A stretch of DNA of 64,000 bases from Haemonchus contortus. Lineage: Eukaryota > Nematoda > Chromadorea > Rhabditida > Trichostrongylidae. The notes under the pieces are model-generated. The model saw only the letters and a program-made list of their open reading frames with translations, was not told the origin of the DNA and searched no databases. A program made the translations under genes and the position numbers. Shown piece by piece: positions 1 to 11,219 of the stretch. The stretch lies in NCBI GenBank assembly GCA_000469685.2, contig LS997563.1:42045151-42109150 (forward strand), written 5' to 3'. Within the stretch, counting starts at the first letter, position 1, and each line of letters starts with the position of its first letter.

Positions 1-486
1 TTTCTAAGACCTCTTCCATCGTCAGTGATCCCATCCTGACTCCTCTACTCCTATGGGGAACCCCGCCCTTTGTGGGCGGGGTCTGATCCTGTTACCCACC
101 ATAAATGTTCCCATCTAGAGAGCCGAGTAGAGCCAAACTGAGCATTTTTGCGCAAATCCTGCCTCCTGTGAGCCGAGCCCTTGAACTTTCTAGTTCCCGC
201 GGATTAGGGGTCATGAATTTCCGCTTAAACCCAACCGATTGTGGGCGGAGTTCGGTCTTGCCACGATCATTTCCCATCCTGCCGACTATTGTCCTTCCAA
301 ATTTGAGCGCTCTAGGCCCACGAGGACAAGAGCTATAAGTTCCCGCTCAAATTCCGCCCATTGTGGGCAGAGCCCAGTCCTTCCACCCACCGTGAATGTT
401 CCCATCCTGCTACTTGTACTCCTATGAATTTTGAACAGCCCAGGGCGAGATTGGCAATCTTCGCGCACCCCCCCCCCCCCCCCCCG
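1..486. repeat. Degenerate GC-rich tandem repeat ending in an 18-base C tract
   Basis: Three diverged copies of a block with core TTGTGGGCGGAG, then CCACC and a TTCCCATCCTG-like end, start near 70, 237 and 360, so the period is about 125-165 bp. Part of another copy precedes base 60. The array ends in an uninterrupted C run at 468-485. No coding sense is visible. The array runs to the window edge and may extend beyond it. Confidence 0.6.
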
Positions 487-910
487 CGCATCAAAATTAC
501 CGAAAACCGCCTGTTAAGCAGGTAGACTTCGTAATGTACTCGCCCGACGTCCTCAGGTTGAGTTCGAAAAATTTCTACAACAGTAAAGTATTTGCCTGCT
601 GACAATGAGCTAGGTGAAGGTGGAGATCTGAACAACGATTATGGAAGAACTGGAAAGCGTCCTAATTTCGGGGGAGCTGTCGCTCAACTGATCGGCATGG
701 CTTTTGAACGATTGATTTATGGAACACAACTACCAGGAACTTCATTGCTGTGAAGTATTTATACAGTGTCGACTAAGACGTTTTACAACCCTTGCTCGTA
801 GGCTTCTCGGCGTCTGAAAATCGGAAAAATATTATCAAATACATTTAGTTACTTTATGACATAGAGCGGAACTCGTATGAAGACAAATTACCATAGGAGA
901 ATGTCGTCTT
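487..910. other. 3' flank of the DNase II gene
   Basis: About 420 bases with no exon-like reading frame. This is the downstream side of the minus-strand nuclease gene, whose stop codon is at 911-913, so the polyadenylation region should lie here. I could not identify a convincing AATAAA on the minus strand. Confidence 0.5.
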
Positions 911-2969
911 CTAGGTGGAACAATCTTCAAATGAATTCACCGACAGGCGGAATGTCTTCCACAATTTCATATCTTCAATGCAAACAGCACCACCTCCTCG
1001 TTTGAATTGTGATAACTGATGAAAAATCGAAGCATTTGAAAGTTGGGTAACGGGTAATGGGTAAACACTCACCCATCTCAGCACTTATCAGTTACCTGTC
1101 TGTTAATATCTCCTATACATACAGCTGGGATAGTCTCTTTCATCGATACACCCCATTTTGAATGATCCATGGCATTGACGTATTTCTTGTTTAGAACTTT
1201 TACAGATTTGACGTCGTAAACCTAAAGGTACCGTATACTTCCAGTTACCGTATAGCTGATTGGTAAAACTTATTATAAGGTGTACTTACATTCACTCCGG
1301 TACCACATTCAGTACCGACATCCGGTGAATTTCCATTTCTCCAGGTTTCAACTGCCATAGGGGTTTGAAGGTTGAGAGCTATGAAGTCATGCCAAAGATC
1401 TGCAACCAGTTAAAACTGTAAATCGACAATGAGTCATAGAAGTGTATATTTTGAATATAAATACCTTTTTGGAAATTTTTATACTTTGCAAACGCCCTGG
1501 CCCTCTTATGACTGCGAGTTTGGAGGTCACGGCTGATGGTCGGCTTGACATCGAAGCTCAGAGATTTCTTGCGTACAACGTCCACGAGGTATGGTGCTCT
1601 GCAACGATAAGTGAGTAGGGTTGAAATTCAGAAGCAAAACTAATCTTACTGGTTACTCACATCAATTCAAAGGGTTTTGGTAGGTTGGACATACATGGCG
1701 TTACGTGGGAATATCTCATGTACTGACTGATATCCTCAAGATAGCTGGCATCGAGTGAAAGGCAAAGAAATGATTGTGCAAATCTGGTCCCAGTTGTTGG
1801 ATAGTCATAACTTTCTGGAAGACATTCGTCAATTTTCGTCAATTTAGAAAGTGCCACAAAATATGAGCAAATATAGTTTTGAATGTAATCCGGTCTAGGG
1901 AAATGAGAAGTTGTTAGTTTGACCTGGAGTTCATTAGTGGGGCTATGCTAAAAGGAGTAATTTTGAACACGCTCCATCTGGGATTGGATCTACTACACTT
2001 CCCTAGGCCTAGGTTCAGGTGAACCAAGCCTTCTATCAATTCCATAGTCGTCTACTTGATGCTGGGTTCCTATAGGGAGATAGGAAGAACTAATCTGTCG
2101 GTCTTCCTAGCTCCAGCGATTTACTGTTCGAGCAGGTACTCAGTCAGACACCATGCAGTCCTCACTGGAAGTCGAATGCAGTGGGGCATCACAAAATAGG
2201 ACTGATCGTCCTGAGCTTATCCCTTAACTTTGATGTTGAGTGCCCTATATGTAGATGGGGACAATGTGTGAGCTCTGGATAGTCGTATCTTCTGGGAGAT
2301 TCCATGTCATTCGTGATTTTTGACCATATCTGTATCTATTTTGCGTATTTTTAATGAATATTTGGGTACTGTATGCCCTGAATATAAGGCACTGGCTACT
2401 GAGAAGTCCAAGTCAAAAAAACTGCCACTCACTCGAAGGAGGAAATTTAGGCACACTGTGCACCAGCCAAAATCCGCTATCGATTGAGAAAACAGCAACA
2501 CCTTTGCTGTGACCGCGTCCACTGTCCGCTTTTTCATTTGGGCATTCGTCATTGTAGGTGATTTTGAAAGTTGTTTTCTGAATATCCGTTCGAAAGCCAA
2601 CAAATCTATACACGTAGAACGATTCCTTACGTCGTTGGTGGTATACAGTTGGTTGACGGTGGCACCGATCGCGGATTCAGTACTGTTGATCGGTTGATCG
2701 CTCATGATCCATCCACTTTGGGTAGGATCGAAGTAGGCAAAGCTACTACCCTTCTTTTGATCAATGGAAGCTGGTAATTTCAATGCGACAAACCTGAAGA
2801 ATTTTTTCAAAAAATCGCTCGTCTGATTCGAATTTAGATCTCGTAAAAATTCTCAGAGAGTCTTTCATGGTACTTACCAGTCAACATCTTTTCTTTTCAT
2901 ATTTTTACATCGGATTTGAGCATCGACTAGGTAGGCGACCGACAGGATCGCCACCCAAACTCTCCACAT
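911..2969 (-). CDS. nuc-1: Deoxyribonuclease II (NUC-1 type), complete, 8 exons
   Basis: Acid endonuclease that degrades DNA of engulfed or dying cells in lysosomes, or ingested DNA after secretion. Exons on the minus strand: 2969-2878, 2793-2631, 2577-2433, 1814-1661, 1598-1465, 1399-1290, 1221-1096 and 1015-911. All junctions have GT-AG and the phases agree, giving 342 residues; the family is usually about 350-375. Residues 1-18 form a signal peptide (MWRVWVAILSVAYLVDAQ). The family hallmark VDWF is at 29-32. The two HxK phosphodiesterase motifs are intact: GHSKG with H108/K110, and DHSKW with H286/K288. Further family landmarks are FWLVHSVPNFPP-like text after the first motif, CIGDINRQ at the end of exon 7, and RGGGAVC at 314-320. 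N67-S-T is a possible glycosylation site. The start is fixed by the signal peptide and a TTTTTTTCAG seven bases upstream. Nothing suggests inactivation. The symbol follows the C. elegans homologue; orthology against paralogues is inference. Confidence 0.95.
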
Positions 2970-2990
2970 TTTTTCTCTGAAAAAAATTTC
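2970..2990 (-). promoter_or_regulatory. Probable spliced-leader trans-splice acceptor of the DNase II gene
   Basis: On the minus strand a run TTTTTTTCAG ends at 2977, and the ATG follows after seven bases. No upstream exon is needed, because the ATG starts a good signal peptide. An acceptor this close to the start codon is typical of nematode spliced-leader addition. It could instead be a cis acceptor for a purely 5' untranslated exon. Confidence 0.6.
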
Positions 2991-3095
2991 GTCTGAGAAA
3001 ACTGCATGTTAAAAATGAAAATCAGTGAAAATAGTTTGAAATATGCTCTGAAAAAGGCAAAGTGCTCGGTCGATGATGTCGGAAACAGTGAAGTA

Positions 3096-3941
3096 TTAGG
3101 TTGGCAAATAAGTCCTGCGACAAAAAATTTGAAGCGTTGAAAATTTGTATCAACAGTGTGAACACGGTAGCAAAGGTAGTAAACCGTTAGGGCGTTCCCC
3201 GGGCAATCAACACGAGCAAATAAGTGCACGCGTTGGGCTTTTGCAGCATTACGGTCAATGAATGGACAACACCCGATCCGTACCATCACCTTCCAGTAAG
3301 CACGCCATGAAAAAAGGGGGTGTAGCAGCTCGAAATATCGACAGTCTATTCGATGCTAGCACTGCTCACCGATCGACGGTCAACAATCGGGTGGATCGCT
3401 TCACTGCAGGAGATACTAGCCTTTGGAGTAACGCAAGCATCGTCTTTTAATTTAATGGAGGTTGGAGGAATCCATCCACTATGAGTTGCTGAACGCAGAC
3501 TAGATGGACACAGTCATCGCTTGCCCCTATGATCCCCTTTATTCGGCCAACGGGGTTAGAGAAGGACAATCAAACCGTTAATCAGGTCCCTACAGAGGGA
3601 CAACGCACGTCGAAAATTCGCTTTGAGCCCACGTCAAAAGTTCAACGATCCTCCTCGGTTCCAGGTTACTCGTCATTCGTACTCCCGGAGTGTTCCCCCT
3701 TTTAACCACCATGGGCTCCGCCTTTTTGAGCATCCCGTTGTGGAAAAGGGCAGTCAATTACTTCTTTGAGTCACAGCTCCCTCGCTCCTGAAGAGATGGC
3801 ATCAGTGATTGGCTCAAGAGATGAAAGAAGTTTGTTGACTTCTTCGGTAAATATTTTTCCGAAAATTGATCGATGTGAAGAAATTTAGAAACGATTTAAA
3901 AAATGTCTCCATTTTCTCGCAGCACTCATTTGCCAACCTAA
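3096..3941. mobile_element. Mariner-family element 1, internally deleted (846 bp)
   Basis: The terminal inverted repeat begins TTAGGTTGGCAAATAAGTC on the left; the reverse complement of the right end reads TTAGGTTGGCAAATGAGTG. TA dinucleotides flank both ends (3094-3095, 3942-3943). Bases 3262-3450 retain a degraded helix-turn-helix part of a mariner transposase (AARNIDSLF, then RFTAGDTSL). The catalytic part is missing, so it is non-autonomous. It lies just upstream of the DNase II gene start. Confidence 0.85.
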
Positions 3942-4179
3942 TACATAGTGGGCAGATAGTTTTCATTAGTGATCACGTGATCTCCTTTGTTGCAATTAGT
4001 ACTTAGTAGTATTATCTGTAAGAGTAGGAGAGGTCTTAACTTTTCTGGATTTGCTTATCTTCAAGTAGTTCTTTGACCCCTATGAAGCATATGACTAGGA
4101 AAAATTCACAAATATGAAGTTATTTTGAAAGTGTCGTCTTTCTCTCGAACTGAAATTCTCCCAAAGGATATATATTTAT

Positions 4180-4435
4180 ATAGATGGATACCTCCTAGTA
4201 TTTATTTGTATATTAGAATTTTTATTATTCCTATATTATTATATTATTTATTATTATTATTATTTATTGTATATTCTGCATTAAAATTTTGGTTCGACTT
4301 GATGTTTTTTCGCTGCAGTCAGCAGTGAAGTTAATTACTATATTATTTATTATTTATGTTTTTTTTACATAAACTTATTTATATATTATTTATATACTTT
4401 CATTTGAAATAGAAATATGTATTATATATTATATA
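4180..4435. repeat. AT-rich low-complexity tract
   Basis: Runs of TTAT/ATT and TATATT units, interrupted and not a clean microsatellite. Mariner element 2 is inserted at its right edge at a TA. Confidence 0.6.
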
Positions 4436-5708
4436 TTGGGTTGTCCGAAGTTTACGCCAATTTTTGATACCCCGGATTTATCAACCGTTGTACAAAAGAT
4501 CAAGGACCCAACCTAAAAAAGTTATTTGATTTCTGAAAGAGTAGATTCTCCTCTATATTTCTATTGAGATTCTGTCAACATTTGTCGAAGTTTGCCTGTA
4601 CAGGACTCGTATGAAAATGGAGAACCACTGCGCGCATTTTCGGCATCTAAAGTATTTCTTCTACCGCAAGGCCTAGAATGCGGCTCAAGCCGCACGAAAG
4701 ATATATGACGTTTGAGTAGACCATGCCCTGAAGGAACGTACAGTGCATGACTAGTTTGTGGGATCCAAACGGAGTGAATTTGCCTTCAAAGACCGGCAAC
4801 CCTTAGAGAGACTATCATCAGTTTAAACGATCAACTCAAAATGGTAACCGAAGCAAATCGGCACATCACTGCTCGTGGAGTAGGAAAAGGGCTTATTGTT
4901 TCGAAATTAACTATCCATGGTCATCTGCAGACGCTTGGTTTTGTAAAGCGCCTTGAAGTTTAGATATCTCGCGGAAGGAGCGAACGCAATGCGATGGACC
5001 GCGCCTCCGTGCGCGACTCGTTGCTTGAACGATATAAAAATGAGCCGTTCCTGAAACGCTTAAGCACGAGGGACGAAAATTGGATTGTGTACAGCAATGA
5101 GGAGCGGAAACGAGCCCCTAGTGAGCCGTCTCAAACCGCTGCAAAAGTCAAAATCCAGGTGCGGATGACTATGCCGAGTTGCTGATGGGATTTCAGGGAA
5201 ATCACTTACCATGAGCTGTTGTCGCACAATCCAAAGATGACTTAGGAAAAGCACTATAGTTAGCTAGAAACTATGGAGGCAGCGATGGTCTAAAAGCGAC
5301 CCAAAGTGGCCAATTGTTAGGGCGTAATCTTCCAACAGGGTACCTCCAAACCACACGTATTTTTGGCCACTCGTCAAAAGTTGCTAAAGCTCGGGTGGAA
5401 TGCCTTACCACACCCCCCATATAGTCCAGACATAGCACCATTAGAATACCACTTGTTTGGGTTTCTGCAAAGTTCTTTGAATGGAAAATCGTTCAATTCG
5501 CTGGAGGACTGCAAAAGGCACCTGAGCGGGTTTTTCGATTTTAAGTCTGGAACCTTCTATGGAAGAGGGGAACTGGAACCTACAGGAAGATGTCGAAGCC
5601 TTACTGAACAGAATGGAGGATATATTGTTCAATGAACGGATTTCTTCATCTAGGAATTTTCATTCAAAGATGAATCAAAAATCGGCGGGAACTTTTCGGA
5701 CAACCTAA
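4436..5708 (+). mobile_element. Mariner element 2, near full length (1273 bp)
   Basis: Left end TTGGGTTGTCCGAAGTTTAC; the reverse complement of the right end begins TTAGGTTGTCCGAAAAGTTC, with flanking TA at 4434-4435 and 5709-5710. The length matches an intact mariner (about 1.3 kb). The interior carries a broken transposase, described separately. The ends differ from elements 1, 3 and 4, so it is another mariner subfamily. Confidence 0.9.
4994..5635 (+). pseudogene. Mariner transposase remnant of element 2
   Basis: Two frame-separated pieces read as the DD34D catalytic half of a mariner transposase. The first (4994-5185) carries the region of the first catalytic Asp, as TRDENWIVYSN where family members usually have GDEKW. 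The second (5363-5632) starts TRQKLLKLGW and contains HPPYSPDIAPLEYHLF, then FNSLEDCKRHL and the usual C-terminal EQNGGYIVQ. The third catalytic Asp, normally in the PSDYH context, is Glu here. With the frameshift and stops, the copy cannot make an active enzyme. Mariner family assignment is certain; the subfamily is not. Confidence 0.85.
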
Positions 5709-5807
5709 TACATTAATGAAGCTGCCAAGCGCAAATGATGATATTGATATTGGAAATATTCACGTTTATGGTGGTATAAAAAATACAGTATTAAAAACTT
5801 TGATAAT

Positions 5808-6122
5808 TCAGTTTTTCGAATAATAGTATCTTTTCTGACGGTTGTTTTGCAAGCTGGCAAATCCGCACGTCATGTTAGTCAGAGTTTTTTCTCTGAAATT
5901 CCACATTCCACAGTTTAGCATGTTTTTCTTGATACAATCTGTCACTACACTGATAGTGAGCTTAGCTTTTTTGAAACCATTTTTTATAATAATCGTGATT
6001 GATTCCTTTGTTAATGGCCCCTGAATTGTAGCAACATCCTTTGTAACAGATAAATCCTTCTTTTGATATGAAATTCCGAGACGTCTGTACTCGTTCCATT
6101 CTCTTCCAAAAATTCTTTCCAT
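5808..6122 (-). CDS. Unassigned open frame, possible exon
   Basis: A 104-codon open frame preceded on the minus strand by TTTTTTGGTGCAG, a possible acceptor two bases before its ATG. The peptide is Lys/Ile/Thr-rich, has four Cys in its second half and ends NNRQKRYYYSKN. I recognise no family. Codon content is not clearly coding and the local DNA is AT-rich, so it may be a chance frame between mariner 2 and the next segment. Confidence 0.22.
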   Translation of the reverse strand: MERIFGREWNEYRRLGISYQKKDLSVTKDVATIQGPLTKESITIIIKNGFKKAKLTISVVTDCIKKNMLNCGMWNFREKTLTNMTCGFASLQNNRQKRYYYSKN

Positions 6123-6349
6123 TCTGCACCAAAAAAAGCGAAATAGGATCTTTTCAAGCGCATGGCTTATAATTAGTCTTGGAAAAAAGGCTGAAGTTCT
6201 GGAAATGGAAATTTATCAAAAGTAACTTATCAATTTACTCATCTTCGATACGCGAAGGTGTAACTGGAAGTTGTGGTGGAATAGGTGTCTGTGGGAGCAG
6301 GAGGGAGAGGGAAGCCGGCTGAAAGGGTTGTGGCTGCCGACGCTACGAG

Positions 6350-6471
6350 CTAATGTAGCAGAGGAGTAGGACTCCAGAGTTTTGTGGTCAACTTGGCCAT
6401 ATTCTTTTCAAACTCATTAGTAATACTGCCACTGGATTTTATACCATCACAGAAGCGTTTCCAGTCGTCTA
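6350..6471 (-). CDS. Possible terminal exon, unknown product
   Basis: On the minus strand the sequence reads DDWKRFCDGIKSSGS, then ITNEFEKNMAKLTTKLW, and ends SPTPLLH before a TAG. The amino-acid mix is plausible for a secreted or soluble nematode protein, but I cannot place it in a family. An ACTAG at about 6471 could be the acceptor. No upstream partner exon could be joined with confidence between 6500 and 7150, although short exon-like pieces exist there. Confidence 0.25.
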
Positions 6472-7897
6472 GTGATTTTTTTTTTCGTAAATTTAGGAAG
6501 ATAGAATATTTTGGTGCGACAGCCAACTTGTGACAAACTACGGATCACCGAGTTGCGAGATTGGAAAATTTGATAGAATTGAGAGAGGAAGACATGACGA
6601 GCAGGTCAGTTCATCATGTGAATTCATAAGCGAAGGTGAATATTAGGAAAGAATTGCATTTAAAACCATATTGAAACCATATTGGCGAGAAAGGCTTCTG
6701 ATGAGATTTTCGATAAGGATGACGGGAGAATCAATGCACATCTACTGTATTTTTTGATCGATTCTCCAGCGCAACACAGTATGAAAAGGTGTCGTAGTCA
6801 TGACCCAAGCTAGGGTAAAACCACATTCTAATGGGATCCATTCAGCGAGTAGTCGGTCGTTTGAAGATTGAGGTGTTGGCATTGAAAAAAGGTACGAGTT
6901 AATAGGATTAGTTAGTACAGAAAAATGGCAACATTGTTTTTGGCGAACCAATTTTCGACATGAAAGGAGTTCAGTTTTAGGTGGAATGATGGTTGAAGTA
7001 AAAGTTACAATTATAAAAAAACAATAGTAATCAGAACACATGCGGTTCAAGGGCAAATAGGAAAGCCGACCATTCCCTCTGATTGACTCCTGAAATGTCT
7101 TCATATGGGGACGACTGCTGCTCATTTAATCAATATCAATTGCAATTAATATTTTTATTCAACATCGCATGTGATTCAAACGGTACTGCTGTGATAGGAA
7201 TGATATTTATAATAGATGATAGAAAAATTATTTTTCATCTTATCGACTTTTTATACATCTGAACAACGGATTATAATTTATGCAGTATGTTTCAGAACAT
7301 ACCTGAAATTGTTTGTTGAACGGTTTTTATGAAAAGTTCATAAAAGCCGAGAAAAAGCGATTTTGCATATAATATTTATATTATTTTATAAATATTAAAA
7401 TGTTGTCATGTGTTCATTTCGGAACCGGTTCACTTTGGAAAGAAATATGTGCGATTTCAGTCTCATAATTTTGGCATTATTTTTCTATGTCGTAGCACAA
7501 AGCTGAGATCTGGATCCGAACAAGCTTAGGTGGACACTCTGGACAGGGAATTAGAACCATTCGTGAGCTTACCTAGCTCCTGCCTTTTCGTCGGCAGATT
7601 CATGATCCGAAGTCATGTTGCCGAAGTCATACTGCCACAACTGAATCCAGTAGACGAGGGAAGCCAGCACCCTAAGCCAAGAGTCAGGCTACAAGAGTTG
7701 TTTCGAACTTTTTGATGTCTGTTAGGTTGTTTGCCTCAATAATGTTTCCGCCGAATTTTTTTCCATGCCGATACTGTAGAGGGTGGTCAAGCGTTATGAC
7801 AATGTTGCTTCCATTGAGCCCATGATATGTAGTCAAAGGGCATCGGTTGCTGAATACCAGAAGGAACCTGCATACAAATTGTTTAGGGTCGGGTGAG

Positions 7898-8003
7898 CCT
7901 ATTTAGTTCCACGTCTAATTACCTCGCACCTTCATCGCCCATCCACTCACCCACCTGTGTGGTGGCCTCGCTTAATTGGTTGGCTGCTGACCTCTCTGCC
8001 ACA
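7898..8003 (-). repeat. Left copy of a ~110 bp inverted repeat pair
   Basis: The reverse complement of this segment contains GAGAGGTCAGCAGCCAACC, then AATTAAGCGAGGCCACC, then GGAACTAAATAGGCTCACCC. It matches 8957-9076 over about 110 bases with small gaps. The copies lie about 950 bp apart in opposite orientation. They may be ends of one element or two insertions of a short family. Confidence 0.65.
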
Positions 8004-8956
8004 CAGCCATACTCAGGAGTAACAATGTCGATTATATGATTAAGAAACTTCTAAAGCATGAAAAATAAGGCAAAACAAAAAAGTAAATATGCATTACTTC
8101 CATAATGCAACACAGAAAGCTGTGGAGGCTAAAGTAATGTTTGGAAAATCTTAGGATGGGTCATTCTCACAAGGCGCCTGCAGGCAAACTAGTTGACAGA
8201 GTGTCCTTTCAAGCTTTTTTAACACCCTCTATCGCTTTCTCTGGATACAGCCAGTAGGTCACTTGAAGCTATTCAAATATGTGGATGAAAGCATCATAAA
8301 TCACCTCTGTAGTGTGCTTGTCATCGCATGAGCACGACGTCTCACTTGTACTTCTCTGAATTCGACTACAGCGCCTTCTCCGGCTTGAACTCATGATTAG
8401 CTGACACTGCTGCTCCTTCTTATCCCTACGAGTCCCTGTATTTAGCTAACCCACCATAATACACTACACCACCCCTGTTTTATGCACCTTCACCCATTCC
8501 ACCACTTGCAACTTCCCTTTCTATTACCCCGAGTGTTTCAGCACCGGATTCCTTTTATTTATCCTTAGCATCTGAAAGCACTGTGAGCTCTGTCAACCAA
8601 AACCCTTCGTTTTCAGAAACCCTAAGGGCAGCTACAGCTACCTCAAATCCGGAGCACACCTAAATGGCGAAAGGCAGGTAGGTAAGCAAGGTAGAAAGCT
8701 TCACGTTCTAATCTATCGCGACCAAGTGGATGGAGAATGGACCAAGTGAGCAGGAAACAGAGCAATTCTGCAGAAAAATGTCTAGATAAGTCACCGATAA
8801 TGCTTCATATTTTCCTTATAATAAAGATTTTGAATTTTTAATTTTATTGTCCAAACTGCATACCATTTTAAAATGTGTAATAACAACAAATAATAATACA
8901 ATAATATCAGTAATGATAATAACACAGTTTCAATCCATAGGATCAATACCAGTTCA

Positions 8957-9076
8957 CTCAGACTGTCAGAGAGGTCACAGCCAACTAATTAAGCGAGGTC
9001 ACCCCACAGGCGAGTAAGTGGATGCATGAGAAAGGTGCGAAGTAATTAGAAGTGTGGAGCCGTGGAACTAAATACC
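8957..9076 (+). repeat. Right copy of the ~110 bp inverted repeat pair
   Basis: Carries GAGAGGTCACAGCCAACTAA, then TTAAGCGAGGTCACCCC and GGAACTAAATACCGACTCCC, matching the reverse complement of 7898-8003. An extra GTGTGGAGCC is present here. No target-site duplication is evident. Confidence 0.65.
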
Positions 9077-9216
9077 GACTCCCGTTTAGGGTCGCATCTC
9101 CTTCATTTGAAGATTGATGCTTCGCAACTACCTACCTACACCAACTAACAACAAACAACTTAGCAACTGAGTTTTTGGAGTGCATTTTATCATCAGTTTA
9201 GGGTGGAGCTGGTGTA

Positions 9217-9420
9217 TTGAAAACTGGCGCACTATCACTCACACATGGTCCTGAGATCGAATTCTGCGATATCAACCGAGGCCATTCAAACCATCCATTC
9301 CTACGGTGTCGTTCATCTGATACCAAACTCGTATGGGAGGATAGACTGGCTTATCATGTTATACTTATGACTGCTGAAAAGATATGGCTGGGCTTTCAAG
9401 AAGCTGAGGACGGGTGGAGT
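9217..9420 (+). mobile_element. tRNA-derived SINE copy (diverged)
   Basis: Shares TGGCGCACTATCAC, a decayed box B (GAGATCGAATTC), TACCAAACTCG and the downstream body with the best-preserved copy at 57225-57520. It is an old copy; the 3' tail is not recognisable. Confidence 0.6.
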
Positions 9421-9930
9421 CATTGTTAGTTCAAGAGTAAAAAGCTTGGCGTCAGGAAACACGAATACAGGCTTCGAGGGTAATCATTTTGCCTATGAGA
9501 GATACTTTGGGGAGCAATTCTCTTACTTGAACACTTATTTACTTATGATGAACATTGTTTGTGTACCGTTACAGTCTTCAAATCATTAAAATGGTACGGT
9601 GCCCTGCAAGAAGTATGACCTGTTTGTATACTCTTCACGACCATCCATTTTGAGAATAGTTGAAGTGAACGAGACGACGACCTTCCTTTTTGTCCACATT
9701 TGTTGGTATTTTCATTGCAACGAATTTATGAGTCAGGAGGTTGAGAAATGAATTGGTTGTTATTTAACTAAAATGAAAATTTTTGAGTTTTTGCCAGAGA
9801 ACCGTTCATGCTGCTGACCAGTCTCCTTCATTCCAACGAAGCTTTTTGCGCAGAAAGTCTTAGTTGTAGGCCACGTTTGGCGTGTGAATCATGTGCTATT
9901 TATGTATGTGCACTGGTATCAAGCATTCAC

Positions 9931-10202
9931 TTGCCTAGGCTAGGGGGTATGTATCAAGTCGTGCGTCCGAGAATGCGCGCGGCGAAGTTCGTAACGATTT
10001 GAACGACTTCAGCGCCTATCATTGGGGCCCAAATTTGAAGTAGAGTAGATTAGAAGGATAATCTGACCCTGCTAAACTAGTCTACTTTGGGTTTGTGTCC
10101 CGAAAATTGGCGTCAGAGTCGTTCAAATCGTCACGAACTTCGCCGCGCAATTTGCCGCGCGCGTTCCCGGACGCACTACTTGACCGTCCCCCTAGGCCAA
10201 GA
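9931..10202. mobile_element. Foldback (palindromic) element, family A
   Basis: Two arms of about 125 bp face each other around 10065. The left arm has CGTGCGTCCGAGAATGCGCG and CGAAGTTCGTAACGATTTG; the reverse complement of the right arm reads GTGCGTCCGGGAACGCGCGC and CGAAGTTCGTGACGATTTG. The left arm lacks about 12 bases (AAATTGCGCGGC) present in the right. The same arm core, GACTCTGACGCC next to GCGCGGCGAA, recurs in the element at 18371. Confidence 0.85.
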
Positions 10203-11149
10203 GAGGTTCACCATCAAATCTCTGCACATTGTTCTTTTACTGTTGCAATGAACGATGAGAAGTGCGATATGATAGGATTATCTAGGGATTCTGAACCGGT
10301 GTCAAGACTGAGAAAGCATTCCGTTGTAGTATTGAAAACTGTGCAATATCTAGTTTGGGGGGACGGGTTTGTTCGTTGCTGTTCGCCTTATTACCTGATT
10401 CCAAACAGTATTTGATTGGAATGTTACTCTTTCTTGGACTTAGATATCCTTAAAGGGTCAAAAAATTTTTTGAAACTATGTAAAAACCTGTAAAAAACAG
10501 CACCGTTATACAATTAATGTTGAACAGTTGGATCGCCCGACATATGTACGCCGAGCCTCCTTCCTTTTTGTTACAAAGTCGGAATGTAGGCTTACCTCCC
10601 AGTCTTCTTTTCAGAACGAATGATTGCTCTCTGATCGTGAATTCTGAAGAGGAATTCTCTCAGAGGAACTCCCTCTTAGTGGACATCGAAATTCTAAATG
10701 GGGCGTGTACGCCTATCGCTTACTTTTGGAATATACCCGTCTGTTGTCTTTGTTTAACACAAATCATCCATCACAAATTTGATTCTTCCTTTCATTGGTT
10801 TCACTGACGAACCTACTTTTCTGTGAGCACTCAGTCATCCGAAGTCTTTAATGGTACTCATCAATGTTGTCGAATGATAATAACAGCACTATCACAAGGT
10901 CATAGTCATAAGCTTCGTTATCTTTATGTGTATCAATCATTGGCCGAGATTCTCAGATTATTGGTGGTTGGATAGGTTTTGCAGCAACTGACATCGAAAC
11001 AAAATCAATGTGTGGTCCCTACTTGGGGAAAAACTTCTAGACGTACACGTCGTTATCTGATAGCAAGCACAGGAACAAACTTTTTACTTATATAGTGCTG
11101 ACTTTTATCTGTCACTGCATTTACTACTCATTTTTTGCCGACCTCCTGT

Positions 11150-11219
11150 AATCGCACACACAGGCCCACATGCAACGCACGTACACACAAACACATGCAT
11201 GTACACATATGCATACATA
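11150..11219. repeat. CA/TG-rich microsatellite, left half
   Basis: Imperfect alternating purine-pyrimidine tract (CACACA, CATGCATGTACACATATG). It resumes at 11730-11800 on the other side of an inserted Tc1-type element. Confidence 0.7.

Larger units (their letters stand above)
7130..9210. other. Non-coding stretch with an inverted repeat pair
   Basis: No convincing exon. The only structure is the pair of inverted copies at 7898-8003 and 8957-9076. An AT-rich stretch lies at 8810-8930. Confidence 0.5.

Noticed and set aside
2307..2810. A single 167-codon minus-strand frame across the DNase II region
   Set aside because: It reads through introns. The spliced chain 2793-2631, 2577-2433, 1814-1661 restores the family sequence including YDYPTTG and QSFLC.
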